This document shows positions 14,842 to 22,878 of a stretch of DNA of 43,795 nt, in pieces. A program made the position numbers and the translations under genes. This DNA comes from Patescibacteria group bacterium (GTDB taxonomy: Bacteria > Patescibacteriota > Minisyncoccia > Minisyncoccales > JAHCRE01): contig JAHCRH010000005.1 in assembly GCA_020148025.1 (NCBI GenBank), positions 1 through 43,795 of the forward strand, given 5' to 3'. The first letter of the stretch is position 1. Each line of letters opens with the position of its first letter. The notes under the pieces are model-generated. The model was not told the origin of the DNA and ran no database searches. It saw only the letters and a program-made list of their open reading frames with translations.

Positions 14842-15291
14842 CTATCTCAAATTTAAGATAATTATTCGACCATTGTACACGGTCTTTCCTTGCCATCTTA
14901 ACCTCTTTTCATTTAGAGGGACAAGGATTAAAATAGAGTTAGAGAAATTTGGTTTATTGTCAAGCAGTTGAAAATGAGTTATTATTAAAGAAGCTAAAGA
15001 TTTCGTCAGCTCTTTTACAAACGGATTGTATTTGAATTTTTGGATTAACTCTTTTATCAAAGGATTTTGATAACCGATCGCGAAATAAAGACCACTGAGA
15101 ATTTTGGCTTGACATTTCGGGCACTTTCCCCCTTCTTGCAATCTTTTTGGCTTTTGGCAAAGACAGTATTGATATTGAGAAATTTCCAGAATAGATTTAC
15201 AATCTTCACAAAGATAGCTTCCTTCCCGGCCACAACTAAAACAAAATTCAGGAAAAAAGATATTTAATAAAAATTTTTTAATTTTTTCCAT
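14842..15291 (-). pseudogene. comF: ComF-like protein, truncated
   Basis: ComF proteins take part in uptake of transforming DNA and carry an N-terminal zinc finger plus a phosphoribosyltransferase domain. Here the zinc finger is present (CFSCGREGSYLCEDC, then CLCQKP and CPKCQ) and the chain continues through FAIGYQNPLIKELIQKFKYN to ILVPLNEKRLRWQG, but then diverges and stops at 149 aa. The PRPP-binding motif (hydrophobics-DDVxTTGxT) expected about 60 residues later is missing, and nothing similar is seen in the next 100 nt. The start is set at MEKIKKFLLNIFF because the ORF-track start lies inside a hairpin shared with the rodA leader. Probably a 3'-deleted gene. Confidence 0.65.
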
Positions 15292-15299
15292 AATATTTA

Positions 15300-15330
15300 C
15301 CCAGCAGTACAATGCCATTGTCCTACTGGG
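15300..15330 (-). promoter_or_regulatory. Hairpin leader shared with rodA, copy 1
   Basis: On the minus strand, CCCAGTAGGACAAT pairs with ATTGTACTGCTGGG around GC, then GTAAATATT and the ATG of the comF fragment. Nearly the same sequence precedes rodA at 31896. Confidence 0.7.
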
Positions 15331-15404
15331 TTTACAGTTCTTTCCAAATTGAGTTATAATTAGCTTGAAGATTGTTTTTTAGTTTTAAAGTGTTATTATA
15401 AAAG

Positions 15405-16520
15405 ATGGTCCGGTTCCCTTTTAAAATGGGCTTTAAGAGTTACTTAGGGATAGATGTTGGAACTTCCGGAATAAAAATTGTTCAATTATCACTTCGAAGA
15501 GAAAGAATAAAATTAGAAAAATATGGTGAAGCAACTGTTCGAATTTTTTATAAGGAACCCTTCCGAACTTTTGAGAAAAGTACTCTTTTGCTATCTGATC
15601 GAGATATCGCCCGGGCAATTTTAGCTATTTGTAAAGAGGCAAAAATTTCTGAGAGGAAAGCTATTTTTTCAATCCCCGATTTTACAAGTTTTTTTACCAG
15701 TTTTAATTTACCACCAATGAGCAGAGAAGAAATTTCTCAAGCAGTCAGATTTGAAGCTCGTCATCACATTCCCTTACCTTTAGCTGAAGTGAGTTTAGAC
15801 TGGTCAATAATTGAAGGAGAATTAAGTGCTCGAAAAAAAGTTCCTCTAAAAATCTTGTTGGTGGCTGTGCCCAACAACGTTATTAATCAATATCGCCAAA
15901 TAGTTGTTTTGTCAAATCTTGAACTTAAGGCTTTAGAAGCTGAAGTATTCGGGCTGGTAAGATCTTTAATCGGAGATGATAAAAGGCTAATTGTTTTGCT
16001 AGATATCGGAGCTCAAAGCACAACCTGCAATATCGTTGATCAGGGAATTTTAAAACTTAGTCATAGTTTTGATGTAGCTGGAAATGAATTAACTCAAGTT
16101 TTAGCTAAGGCATTAAATATTGATTATTCAGAAGCAGAAAATTTAAAAAAAACTCATGGCCTAAAATCTTTAATTTCAGGCCCATCTACCGTTAAGAAGA
16201 ATCAAGAGATTCCCTTAATTACCAAGAAGGTTGGAGAGATTTTAAGGCCTTTAATTGATCTAATTTTAACTGAAACAAAAAGAACTTCTCAAAATTTTTA
16301 TCAGGCTAAGGGAAAAAAAGTTCAAAGGATAATTATTTCCGGCGGTTCGGCCTTGCTCCCCGGTCTTAAAGAATATTTTTCCCAGGCCCTTAAAAAAGAA
16401 GTAGAGATTGCCAATCCTTTTTCCAATATTTTATACCCTCCAATTCTCGAAGGGACTTTAAAAAAAATGGGACCCTCTTATGCCATAGCCGTAGGCATGG
16501 CCCTAAGAGGACTCGAGTAG
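15405..16520 (+). CDS. pilM: Type IV pilus assembly protein PilM
   Basis: Actin-fold cytoplasmic component that links the inner-membrane PilN/PilO proteins with the motor. 371 aa. Nucleotide-binding signatures: LGIDVGTSGIKIVQLS near the N-terminus, VLLDIGAQSTTCNIVDQG near 200, and RIIISGGSALLPGL near 310. First gene of the T4P cluster. Two starts are possible: ATG 15405, which has TATTAT five bases upstream (a leaderless arrangement), and ATG 15426 (MGFKSYLGIDVG), closer to the family norm; 15405 is kept because of the -10 box. Confidence 0.92.
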   Translation: MVRFPFKMGFKSYLGIDVGTSGIKIVQLSLRRERIKLEKYGEATVRIFYKEPFRTFEKSTLLLSDRDIARAILAICKEAKISERKAIFSIPDFTSFFTSFNLPPMSREEISQAVRFEARHHIPLPLAEVSLDWSIIEGELSARKKVPLKILLVAVPNNVINQYRQIVVLSNLELKALEAEVFGLVRSLIGDDKRLIVLLDIGAQSTTCNIVDQGILKLSHSFDVAGNELTQVLAKALNIDYSEAENLKKTHGLKSLISGPSTVKKNQEIPLITKKVGEILRPLIDLILTETKRTSQNFYQAKGKKVQRIIISGGSALLPGLKEYFSQALKKEVEIANPFSNILYPPILEGTLKKMGPSYAIAVGMALRGLE

Positions 16521-16583
16521 ATAATAGATAATAGATGATGGGAATCCAAAGTCTAAAATCCAATATCTAAAATCCAGTATCTA
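16521..16583. repeat. 7-nt array with inverted arms before the pilN-like gene
   Basis: Nine consecutive heptamers from the pilM stop to the next ATG: ATAATAG ATAATAG, then ATGATGG, GAATCCA, AAGTCTA, AAATCCA, ATATCTA, AAATCCA, GTATCTA. The first units are of the opposite strand type to the last (TTAGATA versus TATCTAA), so a hairpin can form just before the start codon. No Shine-Dalgarno is left. Confidence 0.9.
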
Positions 16584-16586
16584 AAT

Positions 16587-17117
16587 ATGGCAATAGAAAT
16601 TATTCCAAAAAAAGAAGTTAAACCTTCTCCGTGGCAAAATACCTTGCTTGGCTTTTTAATTTTTTTATTTTTGATTTCCATTTTAGGTTACTTTGGCTTA
16701 GATTATTTTGTTAAAAAAGCTGATAGGCAACTTCAGGAGCTGAATGAGGAAATAACCAAAGCAAGATCTCCTCAACGAATTGCCCTGGAAAAAGAAGTTT
16801 TAGATTATCAAGAGAAGATCGAAGATTTCTCTTTTTTACTTGCTAACCACCAAAAGAGTTCAAATTTTTTTGATTTTCTTGAAGAAATTACCCACCCTGA
16901 GGTTTTCTTTTCTGAGCTAAATTTGGATACTAAAGAAAATCGAGTTAGACTTTATGGTCAGGCTGAGAGTTTTCAAATCTTGGGTCAACAACTACTAATT
17001 TTTCGAAAAGCCGAATTTATTGACACTTCGAGATTATCAGAAATTAGAATTGGAGAAGAAGGAAAAATCGAGTTCACTTTTGATTTTTCTCTCAATCCAA
17101 AATTGTTTACCCGGTAG
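16587..17117 (+). CDS. pilN: PilN-like type IV pilus assembly protein
   Basis: 176 aa. Short cytoplasmic N-terminus IEIIPKKEVKPSPWQN, where PilN binds PilM; one membrane helix (about 20-42); a coiled-coil stretch (LQELNEEITKARSPQR, about 50-75); then a ferredoxin-like periplasmic fold. Position after pilM and before a pilO-like gene agrees with the usual pilM-N-O-P order. Sequence similarity to model PilN is low, so the name rests on topology and order. The stop codon lies inside a hairpin. Confidence 0.75.
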   Translation: MAIEIIPKKEVKPSPWQNTLLGFLIFLFLISILGYFGLDYFVKKADRQLQELNEEITKARSPQRIALEKEVLDYQEKIEDFSFLLANHQKSSNFFDFLEEITHPEVFFSELNLDTKENRVRLYGQAESFQILGQQLLIFRKAEFIDTSRLSEIRIGEEGKIEFTFDFSLNPKLFTR

Positions 17118-17142
17118 TGAAATCTCTACTGCCGGGTTTTAA
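17112..17142 (+). terminator. Hairpin with T-run across the pilN stop codon
   Basis: CCCGGTAGT-GAAATCTCT-ACTGCCGGG followed by TTTT. It would act as an attenuator inside the pil operon rather than as a full stop. Confidence 0.45.
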
Positions 17143-17145
17143 TAA

Positions 17146-17176
17146 ACCAAGCACGTAAGAAGTTATGTGCTCCGGT
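17146..17176. repeat. AGCAC hairpin repeat, copy 2
   Basis: ACC-AAGCACGTAA-GAAG-TTATGTGCTC-CGGT. It matches 10674-10705; the stem difference (CATAA versus CGTAA) keeps pairing through G-T. It contains the ORF-track start of the pilO-like gene, which argues for the later ATG. Confidence 0.7.
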
Positions 17177-17182
17177 AAATCT

Positions 17183-17740
17183 ATGTCTCGATTAACTTTA
17201 ATTATCATTTGTTTCTTTCTCATTTTATTAATAAGCCTTTTCCTAATCTGGCCAAAATATCAAGAGTTGAGAGCTCTTAAAGTTGAAGTTGAAGAAAAGG
17301 AAACTGAATTCCGATACCTGGAGGAATATTTTTCAAAGCTTAACCAGCTTTCCCAGGAACTTAAAAAATATGAGGCTCAACTTTCAAAAATTGATTTTGC
17401 TCTTCCCTCCGACTCTTCTTTGACTTTACTTTCTTTAATGAATTTTCTTCAAAAAGCAAGTTCCCAAAACGGTTTAGTTTTTAAAGAATTTAGTTCATTT
17501 TCGATAATTTTACCAAAACCACTAGCTGAAATTTCTAGTCCTCAAGAATCTCAACTTCCTTCCGGGATCAAAGAAATCTATCTTAATTTTGAAGTTGCTG
17601 GTTCTTATTCTGCTTTGAAAAATTTCCTTAATACCTTAGAAAAAAGTGCCAAACTTATCGAGGTGGAAGATGTCTCTTTTTCTTTTGGAGAGGAAGAGAT
17701 TTTTTCTTTTGGTTTAAAAATAAAAACTCACTCTTATTAA
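17183..17740 (+). CDS. pilO: PilO-like type IV pilus assembly protein
   Basis: 185 aa from the ATG at 17183 (MSRLTLIIICFF); the longer frame of the ORF track begins within a repeated hairpin. One membrane helix (about 5-25), a long coiled coil (LRALKVEVEEKETEFRYLEE, about 33-80), then a compact C-terminal domain with NFEVAGSYSALKNFLNTLEK, the typical PilO-type beta-alpha-beta element. It should pair with the PilN-like protein in the inner membrane. Confidence 0.75.
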   Translation: MSRLTLIIICFFLILLISLFLIWPKYQELRALKVEVEEKETEFRYLEEYFSKLNQLSQELKKYEAQLSKIDFALPSDSSLTLLSLMNFLQKASSQNGLVFKEFSSFSIILPKPLAEISSPQESQLPSGIKEIYLNFEVAGSYSALKNFLNTLEKSAKLIEVEDVSFSFGEEEIFSFGLKIKTHSY

Positions 17741-17747
17741 AAGATCT

Positions 17748-18017
17748 ATGGTTCTTACTTTTATCGAACCCAAAAAAAGGCAGAAATATCTAATTTTTAT
17801 CTTAATTGTGGTGATTTTTGGAATTGTTTTTCTAATCTGGAATTATTTTTTAGCAAAACCCCAGCCTCCTTCTTTTAAACATCTGCCACCACCTGAGATA
17901 AAAATAAATTTTGAAATATTAAAAAGTCCAATTCTGGATGAACTCCAGTTATTTGAAGAAATCTCTCCTTTTGAAGAAGAAATCGGTCGAGAAAATCCCT
18001 TTATACCCTATGAATAG
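17748..18017 (+). CDS. Small single-span pilus protein (PilP-like position)
   Basis: 89 aa: a basic N-terminus, one membrane helix (YLIFILIVVIFGIVFLIWNY, about 14-33), then a Pro-rich periplasmic tail ending in GRENPFIPYE. The end resembles the RDPF-type segment of PilP, and the gene occupies the pilP position, 7 nt after pilO. No beta domain of PilP is present. PilP normally contacts the outer-membrane secretin, which CPR cells are thought to lack, so a reduced version is plausible. Confidence 0.5.
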   Translation: MVLTFIEPKKRQKYLIFILIVVIFGIVFLIWNYFLAKPQPPSFKHLPPPEIKINFEILKSPILDELQLFEEISPFEEEIGRENPFIPYE

Positions 18018-18095
18018 ATATTAGATGCTGGATATTAGATAGTAGATAATATTAAAAAGAGTCCAAAATCTAACACCTAATATCTAAAATCTAAG
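18015..18095. repeat. 7-nt array with inverted arms before pilB
   Basis: Left arm TAGATAT TAGATGC TGGATAT TAGATAG TAGATAA, centre TATTAAAAAGAG, right arm TCCAAAA TCTAACA CCTAATA TCTAAAA TCTAAGT, then the ATG of pilB. The arms are of complementary type. It starts at the stop codon of the previous gene and fills the whole intergenic space. Confidence 0.9.
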
Positions 18096-18097
18096 TT

Positions 18098-19825
18098 ATG
18101 ACATTAGTTCAACAATTGGTTCAAAAAAAGATTTTAGATAAAGAAAAAGCCGCTTCTTTAGAGTTTGAGATTAAAAGCTCAGGAAGAAAAGAAGAAGAGG
18201 TAATTTTAGGAAAAAAAATAGTTTCTGAGAGTTTTTTATTTAAGTTAAAGAGCGAAAATCTTAAAATACCATTAAAAGAAGTTCTTCCAGAAGATGTACC
18301 TTTTAAAGTCTTAGAGCGAATCCCTGAGGAATCAGCCAAGTATTACAAAATGATACCCATCGGTAAAAGAGATGATCTTTTGGAAGCTGGAATGATCTAT
18401 CCAGAAGATTTAAAAGCTCAAGAAGCTCTTAAATTTTTAACCCGTCAGGAAAAATTGTCTTATAAAGTTTTCTTAATTACCCCCACTACTTTTAATAATC
18501 TCTTAAGGCAATACCGAACTTTAAAAAAAGAAGTCACTAAGGCTTTGGAGGAGTTAGAAGAAGAAATGAAAGGGGAGAAGGTTAAGGTCAAACCCTTGGC
18601 TGCTGCCGAATTTGAGAGGTTAGTCGAAGAGGCTCCGATTTCTAAGGTGGTGGCCGTGATGTTAAGACACGCGGTGGAGGGAAGGGCTTCTGATGTTCAT
18701 ATCGAACCAACCAGAGATAGATTAAAAATTCGCTTTCGTTTAGACGGAGTCTTACACTCCTCTCTTCTTTTGCCTCTTAGAATTCATCAAGCAGTGGTAG
18801 CCAGGGTAAAAATTCTGTCTAATATGAAAATTGATGAGATGAGAGTACCCCAAGATGGTAGATTTTCTACCAAAATTGATGGCAAGGACATTGATTTTCG
18901 AGTTTCTACCTTTCCAACCACTGAAGGAGAAAAAGTGGCGATTAGAGTTTTAGATCCTTCAAAAGGGATATTAAGCTTAGAAGAATTGGGAATGATTGGT
19001 AGAAATCTTAGGGCGATGAAAGAGGCAGTAAAAAAACCCTACGGTATGATTTTAGCCACCGGCCCCACTGGGGCAGGGAAAACCACTACCCTGTATGCAG
19101 TTTTAAAAATTTTAAATCAGGAGGGAGTAAATATTGTTGCTTTAGAGGATCCGGTCGAATATTACATCGAAGGAGTTAATCAGTCTCAGATGAGACCAGA
19201 CATCGGTTATACTTTTGCCACCGGCTTACGGCATGTTGTCAGGCAGGATCCTGACATTATTATGGTTGGAGAAATCCGAGACGAGGAAACAGCTTCCTTA
19301 GCCACCCACGCTGCTTTAACTGGTCATGTTGTTTTATCTACTTTGCATACCACCAATGCTTTAGGAACGATCCCTCGACTTGTTGATTTGGGAATTCAGT
19401 CCTATTTAATTCCTCCCACTTTGAGCATCTCTTTAGCCCAGAGATTGGTTAGGAAATTGTGTCCAGAATGTAAAAAGAAAATCAAACCAAAACCAAAAAT
19501 CAGAGATTTAATTTTAAGAGGAATTGAGTCTTTTCCTCCTGAAGCCAAAAAAAATTTTAAAATTTCAAAAGACTTTTCAATTTTTGAGCCTAAGGGTTGT
19601 AAAAAATGTCGTTTTGAGGGTTATTCTGGTCGAATTGGGCTTTTTGAAGTTTTAGAAATGACCGATAGCCTTTCTGAGTTGATCTTCAAAGAGCCTTCAG
19701 AAGTTAAGATTGCTGAAGAAGCTAAAAATCAGGGAATGGTTACAATGAAACAAGACGGTATCTTAAAAGTTTTAGATGGTATCACTTCAATTGAGGAGGT
19801 TTTGAGAGTGGCAGAGGAAAAATAA
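18098..19825 (+). CDS. pilB: Type IV pilus extension ATPase PilB
   Basis: 575 aa GspE/PilB hexameric motor. N-terminal MshEN-like domain (1-about 150); Walker A ATGPTGAGKTTTLYAVL near 322; Asp box VALEDPVEY; Walker B DIIMVGEIRDEETA; His box LTGHVVLSTLHT; zinc site CPECKKK with CKKC in the C-terminal half, diagnostic of extension ATPases. It powers pilin polymerisation together with PilM/N/O and PilC. Four bases separate it from the response regulator. Confidence 0.97.
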   Translation: MTLVQQLVQKKILDKEKAASLEFEIKSSGRKEEEVILGKKIVSESFLFKLKSENLKIPLKEVLPEDVPFKVLERIPEESAKYYKMIPIGKRDDLLEAGMIYPEDLKAQEALKFLTRQEKLSYKVFLITPTTFNNLLRQYRTLKKEVTKALEELEEEMKGEKVKVKPLAAAEFERLVEEAPISKVVAVMLRHAVEGRASDVHIEPTRDRLKIRFRLDGVLHSSLLLPLRIHQAVVARVKILSNMKIDEMRVPQDGRFSTKIDGKDIDFRVSTFPTTEGEKVAIRVLDPSKGILSLEELGMIGRNLRAMKEAVKKPYGMILATGPTGAGKTTTLYAVLKILNQEGVNIVALEDPVEYYIEGVNQSQMRPDIGYTFATGLRHVVRQDPDIIMVGEIRDEETASLATHAALTGHVVLSTLHTTNALGTIPRLVDLGIQSYLIPPTLSISLAQRLVRKLCPECKKKIKPKPKIRDLILRGIESFPPEAKKNFKISKDFSIFEPKGCKKCRFEGYSGRIGLFEVLEMTDSLSELIFKEPSEVKIAEEAKNQGMVTMKQDGILKVLDGITSIEEVLRVAEEK

Positions 19826-19828
19826 ACT

Positions 19829-20194
19829 ATGAAACAAATTTTATTGGTTGAGGACGATCCATTTGTAATTGATATTTACACCACTAAATTAAAAGAGGCT
19901 GGATTTTTTATTGAGATAGCCGAAGATGGCGAAGAGGCTTTAAGGAAAATAAAAGAAAAGAAACCCGACCTTTTAGTTTTAGATATTGTTTTGCCTAACA
20001 TTGATGGCTGGGAACTCCTTGAAAAAATTAGAACCGAATTAGGTTTTGAAGATTTAAAAGTAGTTGTTCTTTCCAATCTCAGCCAAAAAAGCGAGGTAGA
20101 AAAAAGTTTAAAATTTGGAGTAATAAAATATTTTATTAAAGCTCATTTTACTCCAAGCGAAGTGGTTGAAGAAATAAAGAAAATATTAGGATAA
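19829..20194 (+). CDS. CheY-like single-domain response regulator
   Basis: 121 aa receiver domain without an output domain. Acidic pocket EDD (residues 8-10), phospho-acceptor Asp in LLVLDIVLP (about 52), switch Ser in VVLSNLSQ (about 82), conserved Lys in YFIKAH (about 104). It lies between pilB and pilT, 3 nt after pilB, so it is probably produced with the motors and may tune pilus extension or retraction, as PilG/PilH do in other bacteria. No histidine kinase is in the window. Confidence 0.9.
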   Translation: MKQILLVEDDPFVIDIYTTKLKEAGFFIEIAEDGEEALRKIKEKKPDLLVLDIVLPNIDGWELLEKIRTELGFEDLKVVVLSNLSQKSEVEKSLKFGVIKYFIKAHFTPSEVVEEIKKILG

Positions 20195-20202
20195 CCTTGA
20201 TT

Positions 20203-21270
20203 ATGAACTATTCTTCTCAACTTAGGGAACTATTAAATTTTACCATCCAAGAGAAAGCTTCTGATTTACATATTTCAGTTGGTCACCCTCCGGTTTTAAG
20301 GATAACTGGCCGGCTTGTTCCTTTAATTAAATTTAAAAAAATTAATCCTGAAGATTCTCAGGGGCTAGCCTTTGCATTAATGACAGAAGAACAAAGAGAA
20401 AGATTTCTTCAGAAAAAAGAAATCGATTTTTCTTATAATTTTGAAGGAAGAGCAAGATTTAGAATTAATATTTTTTTTGCAAGTGGAAATATCTCTTCTG
20501 CTCTTCGTCTCATTCCGGCCAAAATTCCGACTATTGAAAAATTAAATCTTCCTTCAATTCTCCATCGATTTACCAAGCCCTCTCAGGGATTTATTTTGAT
20601 TACCGGTCCCTCATCTCATGGAAAATCCACAACCCTAGCGGCTCTACTTGATGAAATAAATCATACCAGAAGTAATCATATAATTACTATTGAGGACCCA
20701 ATCGAATACGTTTTTGAAGATGACCGTTGTATTATTGACCAAAGAGAAGTTTATCAAGATACAATCTCTTTTGCCCAGGCTTTAAGATCAACTTTTCGTC
20801 AAGACCCCGATGTAATTATGGTGGGAGAAATGAGAGATTTAGAAACCATGGCTACCGCTATTTCTGCTGCTGAAACCGGGCATTTGATTTTTGCCACTTT
20901 ACATACCAATTCAGCTGCCCAGACCATCCATCGAATTGTTGATTCTTTCCCCCCACAACAACAAAATCAAATTAGAACCCAATTATCTACCTCTCTTTTG
21001 GGAGTAATTTCCCAAAGATTAATTCCCAGAACTAAAGGGGGTTTGATACCTACTTGTGAAATAATGCTTAATACTTCAGCTGTGGCTAATTTGATTCGGG
21101 AAAATAAAATTCATGAATTGCCCCTGGTCATCGAGACCTCAGCTGAAGCCGGAATGGTTTCTTTAAATAGGTCTTTAGCCGATTTAGTCAGGGCAAAAGA
21201 AATCTCTTTCGAAAATGCCTTACTTTATTCTCTTAATCCAGCTGAACTAAAAAAACTTCTTAGATACTAA
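20203..21270 (+). CDS. pilT: Type IV pilus retraction ATPase PilT
   Basis: 355 aa from ATG 20203 (a TTG two codons earlier is also open). Walker A ITGPSSHGKSTTLAALL (the usual GPTGSGKST is changed to GPSSHGKST but keeps GxxxxGKS), Asp box TIEDPIEYVF, Walker B DVIMVGEMRDLETM, His box ETGHLIFATLHTNSA, and a C-terminal element resembling the AIRNLIRE region (AVANLIRENK). It drives pilus retraction for twitching or DNA uptake. Confidence 0.95.
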   Translation: MNYSSQLRELLNFTIQEKASDLHISVGHPPVLRITGRLVPLIKFKKINPEDSQGLAFALMTEEQRERFLQKKEIDFSYNFEGRARFRINIFFASGNISSALRLIPAKIPTIEKLNLPSILHRFTKPSQGFILITGPSSHGKSTTLAALLDEINHTRSNHIITIEDPIEYVFEDDRCIIDQREVYQDTISFAQALRSTFRQDPDVIMVGEMRDLETMATAISAAETGHLIFATLHTNSAAQTIHRIVDSFPPQQQNQIRTQLSTSLLGVISQRLIPRTKGGLIPTCEIMLNTSAVANLIRENKIHELPLVIETSAEAGMVSLNRSLADLVRAKEISFENALLYSLNPAELKKLLRY

Positions 21271-21285
21271 ATTTTTGACGGTTGC

Positions 21286-21349
21286 CCCGCACCAGAAACT
21301 TTGTTTCGGTACGGGACTAGTCCAGCACCGAGTTTTGCTCTGGTGCTGG
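21286..21349. repeat. Two hairpins between pilT and pilC
   Basis: First: CCCGCACCAGAAAC against GTTTCGGTACGGG with mismatches (21286-21315). Second: CCAGCACC (21322-21329) with GGTGCTGG (21342-21349). The second pair recurs in the minor pilin gene at 25347-25380. Confidence 0.7.
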
Positions 21350-21381
21350 GGATACCTTTTATAAAGGAGTCCAAGAAAAAT

Positions 21382-22593
21382 ATGAGATTTAATTATCAGG
21401 CCAGAACTAAAACTGGTTCACCTCAGGCCGGAACAGTTGAGGCTTCTTCCAGAGAGGCAGCTGTAGCTCTTTTGGAAAAATATGGGCTTTATGTCACTTC
21501 TTTAGAAAGAACAACAGCAGTACCAGTTTTTTTTAGAAAAATAAAGCTTTTCCAGAGAATTTCCTCAGGCGAGATAGTCGGTTTTTCTAGACAACTAGCC
21601 ATTATGTTTAGATCGAGAATTCCAATCGTAGAGATTTTTTATACCCTGGCTAAACAGACCAAAAATCCACTTTTTAAAGAAAAAATTGTTCAAATTGCTG
21701 AAGATGTAGAGGGAGGAGTTTCTCTTTCTTCCACCTTGACTAAGCATCCCAAAATTTTTAGTCAATTTTACGTCAGTATGGTTAAATCTGGCGAGGTTTC
21801 TGGAGAACTTGCAGAAGTTTTAGATTATTTAGCTGACCATTTGGAAAGAGAAAAAGATTTCCATTCAAAAATGACTGGAGCAATGATTTATCCTGCCATG
21901 GTTTTAATAGTTGTCTTAGTCGTGATTTTAGCCATGACTCTTTTCGTTATTCCCCAATTAGGAGAAATGATAAGGGAAATGGAAATGGAAATTCCTCTTA
22001 TGACTGAACTTGTTTTGGGTTTTTCTGATCTTTTGAAAAAATGGGGAATATTTTTTCTTATCGGTGTTGTTATTTTGATATTTCCCTTTTTCCGATTTTT
22101 AAAAACTAAAGAGGGAAAGAAAGCTTTTGCTAAGTTTTCCTTGAAAATTCCTATACTGGGTGGCTTTTTGAAAAAAGTTTACCTTACTCGTTTTGCTGAG
22201 AATTTATCAACCTTAATTTCCGGAGGCTTGCCAATTGCCCGGGCTTTAGAAATCACCGCTGATATAGTTGGAAATGATGTTTACAGAACCATCATTTTGA
22301 GAACTCGAGATGGAGTAAGAAGAGGAGAGACGATATCTTCTATTTTAGAGGGGTATCCTGAAGTTATCCCTCCTTTGTTTACCCAAATGACCTTAGTTGG
22401 AGAAAAGGCTGGTCGAGTAAGTCCGGCCCTAATGAGTATTGTTGGTTTTTACAAAAAAGATGTTGACCGAACTCTTGATAATTTCGTCAGTTTTCTTGAA
22501 CCCCTTTTAATTATTTTCTTGGGAGTAGTAGTTGCCGGATTAATGATTAGTGTTTTAATGCCGATCTATCAAGTTGCTTTGGGGGGATTCTGA
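21382..22593 (+). CDS. pilC: Type IV pilus inner-membrane platform protein PilC
   Basis: 403 aa from ATG 21382. This is one of the few genes with a clear Shine-Dalgarno (AAAGGAG, about 12 nt upstream); the ORF-track start lies in a hairpin region. GspF/PilC architecture: N-terminal helix FNYQARTKTGSPQAGTVEA, two repeats of the six-helix cytoplasmic T2SSF domain (FSRQLAIMFRSRIPIVEIF and FAENLSTLISGGLPIARAL), and three membrane helices (about 170-195, 220-240, 375-400). It couples PilB/PilT motion to pilin insertion. Confidence 0.95.
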   Translation: MRFNYQARTKTGSPQAGTVEASSREAAVALLEKYGLYVTSLERTTAVPVFFRKIKLFQRISSGEIVGFSRQLAIMFRSRIPIVEIFYTLAKQTKNPLFKEKIVQIAEDVEGGVSLSSTLTKHPKIFSQFYVSMVKSGEVSGELAEVLDYLADHLEREKDFHSKMTGAMIYPAMVLIVVLVVILAMTLFVIPQLGEMIREMEMEIPLMTELVLGFSDLLKKWGIFFLIGVVILIFPFFRFLKTKEGKKAFAKFSLKIPILGGFLKKVYLTRFAENLSTLISGGLPIARALEITADIVGNDVYRTIILRTRDGVRRGETISSILEGYPEVIPPLFTQMTLVGEKAGRVSPALMSIVGFYKKDVDRTLDNFVSFLEPLLIIFLGVVVAGLMISVLMPIYQVALGGF

Positions 22594-22668
22594 TATTAGA
22601 TATTAGATATTAGATTGTTCAAAAAGAGGGGGTGTCCCCACCTTTTCGCAGTTGCGCAAAAGGAGGGG
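22592..22668. repeat. 7-nt array and GC-rich hairpin after pilC
   Basis: Three exact GATATTA units (22592-22612) begin at the pilC stop. A hairpin follows at 22636-22668: CCCC-A-CCTTTT-C-GCA against TGC-GC-AAAAGG-A-GGGG. The rest of 22594-22878 holds the promoter and the leader inverted repeat listed separately. Confidence 0.75.
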
Positions 22669-22696
22669 GTTTCGCTCCGCTCAATTTATCCACACC

Positions 22697-22722
22697 TTGA
22701 CTTGATAAAAATTTGCTATAAT
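22697..22722 (+). promoter_or_regulatory. Promoter of the major pilin gene
   Basis: TTGACT (22697-22702) and TATAAT (22717-22722) with a short 14-nt spacer; TG one base before the -10 box (TGC TATAAT, extended type). Transcription would include the inverted-repeat leader. Confidence 0.5.
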
Positions 22723-22771
22723 AAAAAATAACCCACTTAAAGGGTTAAGATAAAAAATTAAAAGGTCGAAT

Positions 22772-22841
22772 CCCCCACTAACTTTGTCCTTTTAAAGAAA
22801 GAATAAAAAATAGTCTTCTCTTGGGACAAAGTTAGTGGGGG
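22772..22841 (+). promoter_or_regulatory. Inverted-repeat leader before pilin genes, copy 2
   Basis: CCCCCACTAACTTTGTCC (22772-22789) and GGACAAAGTTAGTGGGGG (22824-22841), perfect 18-bp arms. Compared with copy 1 at 543-672 the outer 15 bp are identical and the inner three change from GAC/GTC to TCC/GGA, so pairing is kept. Flanks AAGGTCGAAT and GAGAAT are conserved. The right arm ends 37 nt before the ATG, as in copy 1. Confidence 0.8.
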
Positions 22842-22878
22842 AGAATGATAATTTAATAATACATAATTAAGAACTAAA

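Noticed and set aside
16521-18095. CRISPR array as an explanation of the tandem units
   Set aside because: Units are 7 nt, contiguous and without spacers, and no cas gene is in the window.
20600-20640. PilT Walker A loop GPSSHGKST as a loss-of-function change
   Set aside because: The essential G-x4-GKS/T residues are kept, and all Asp, Walker B and His boxes are intact, so activity is expected.
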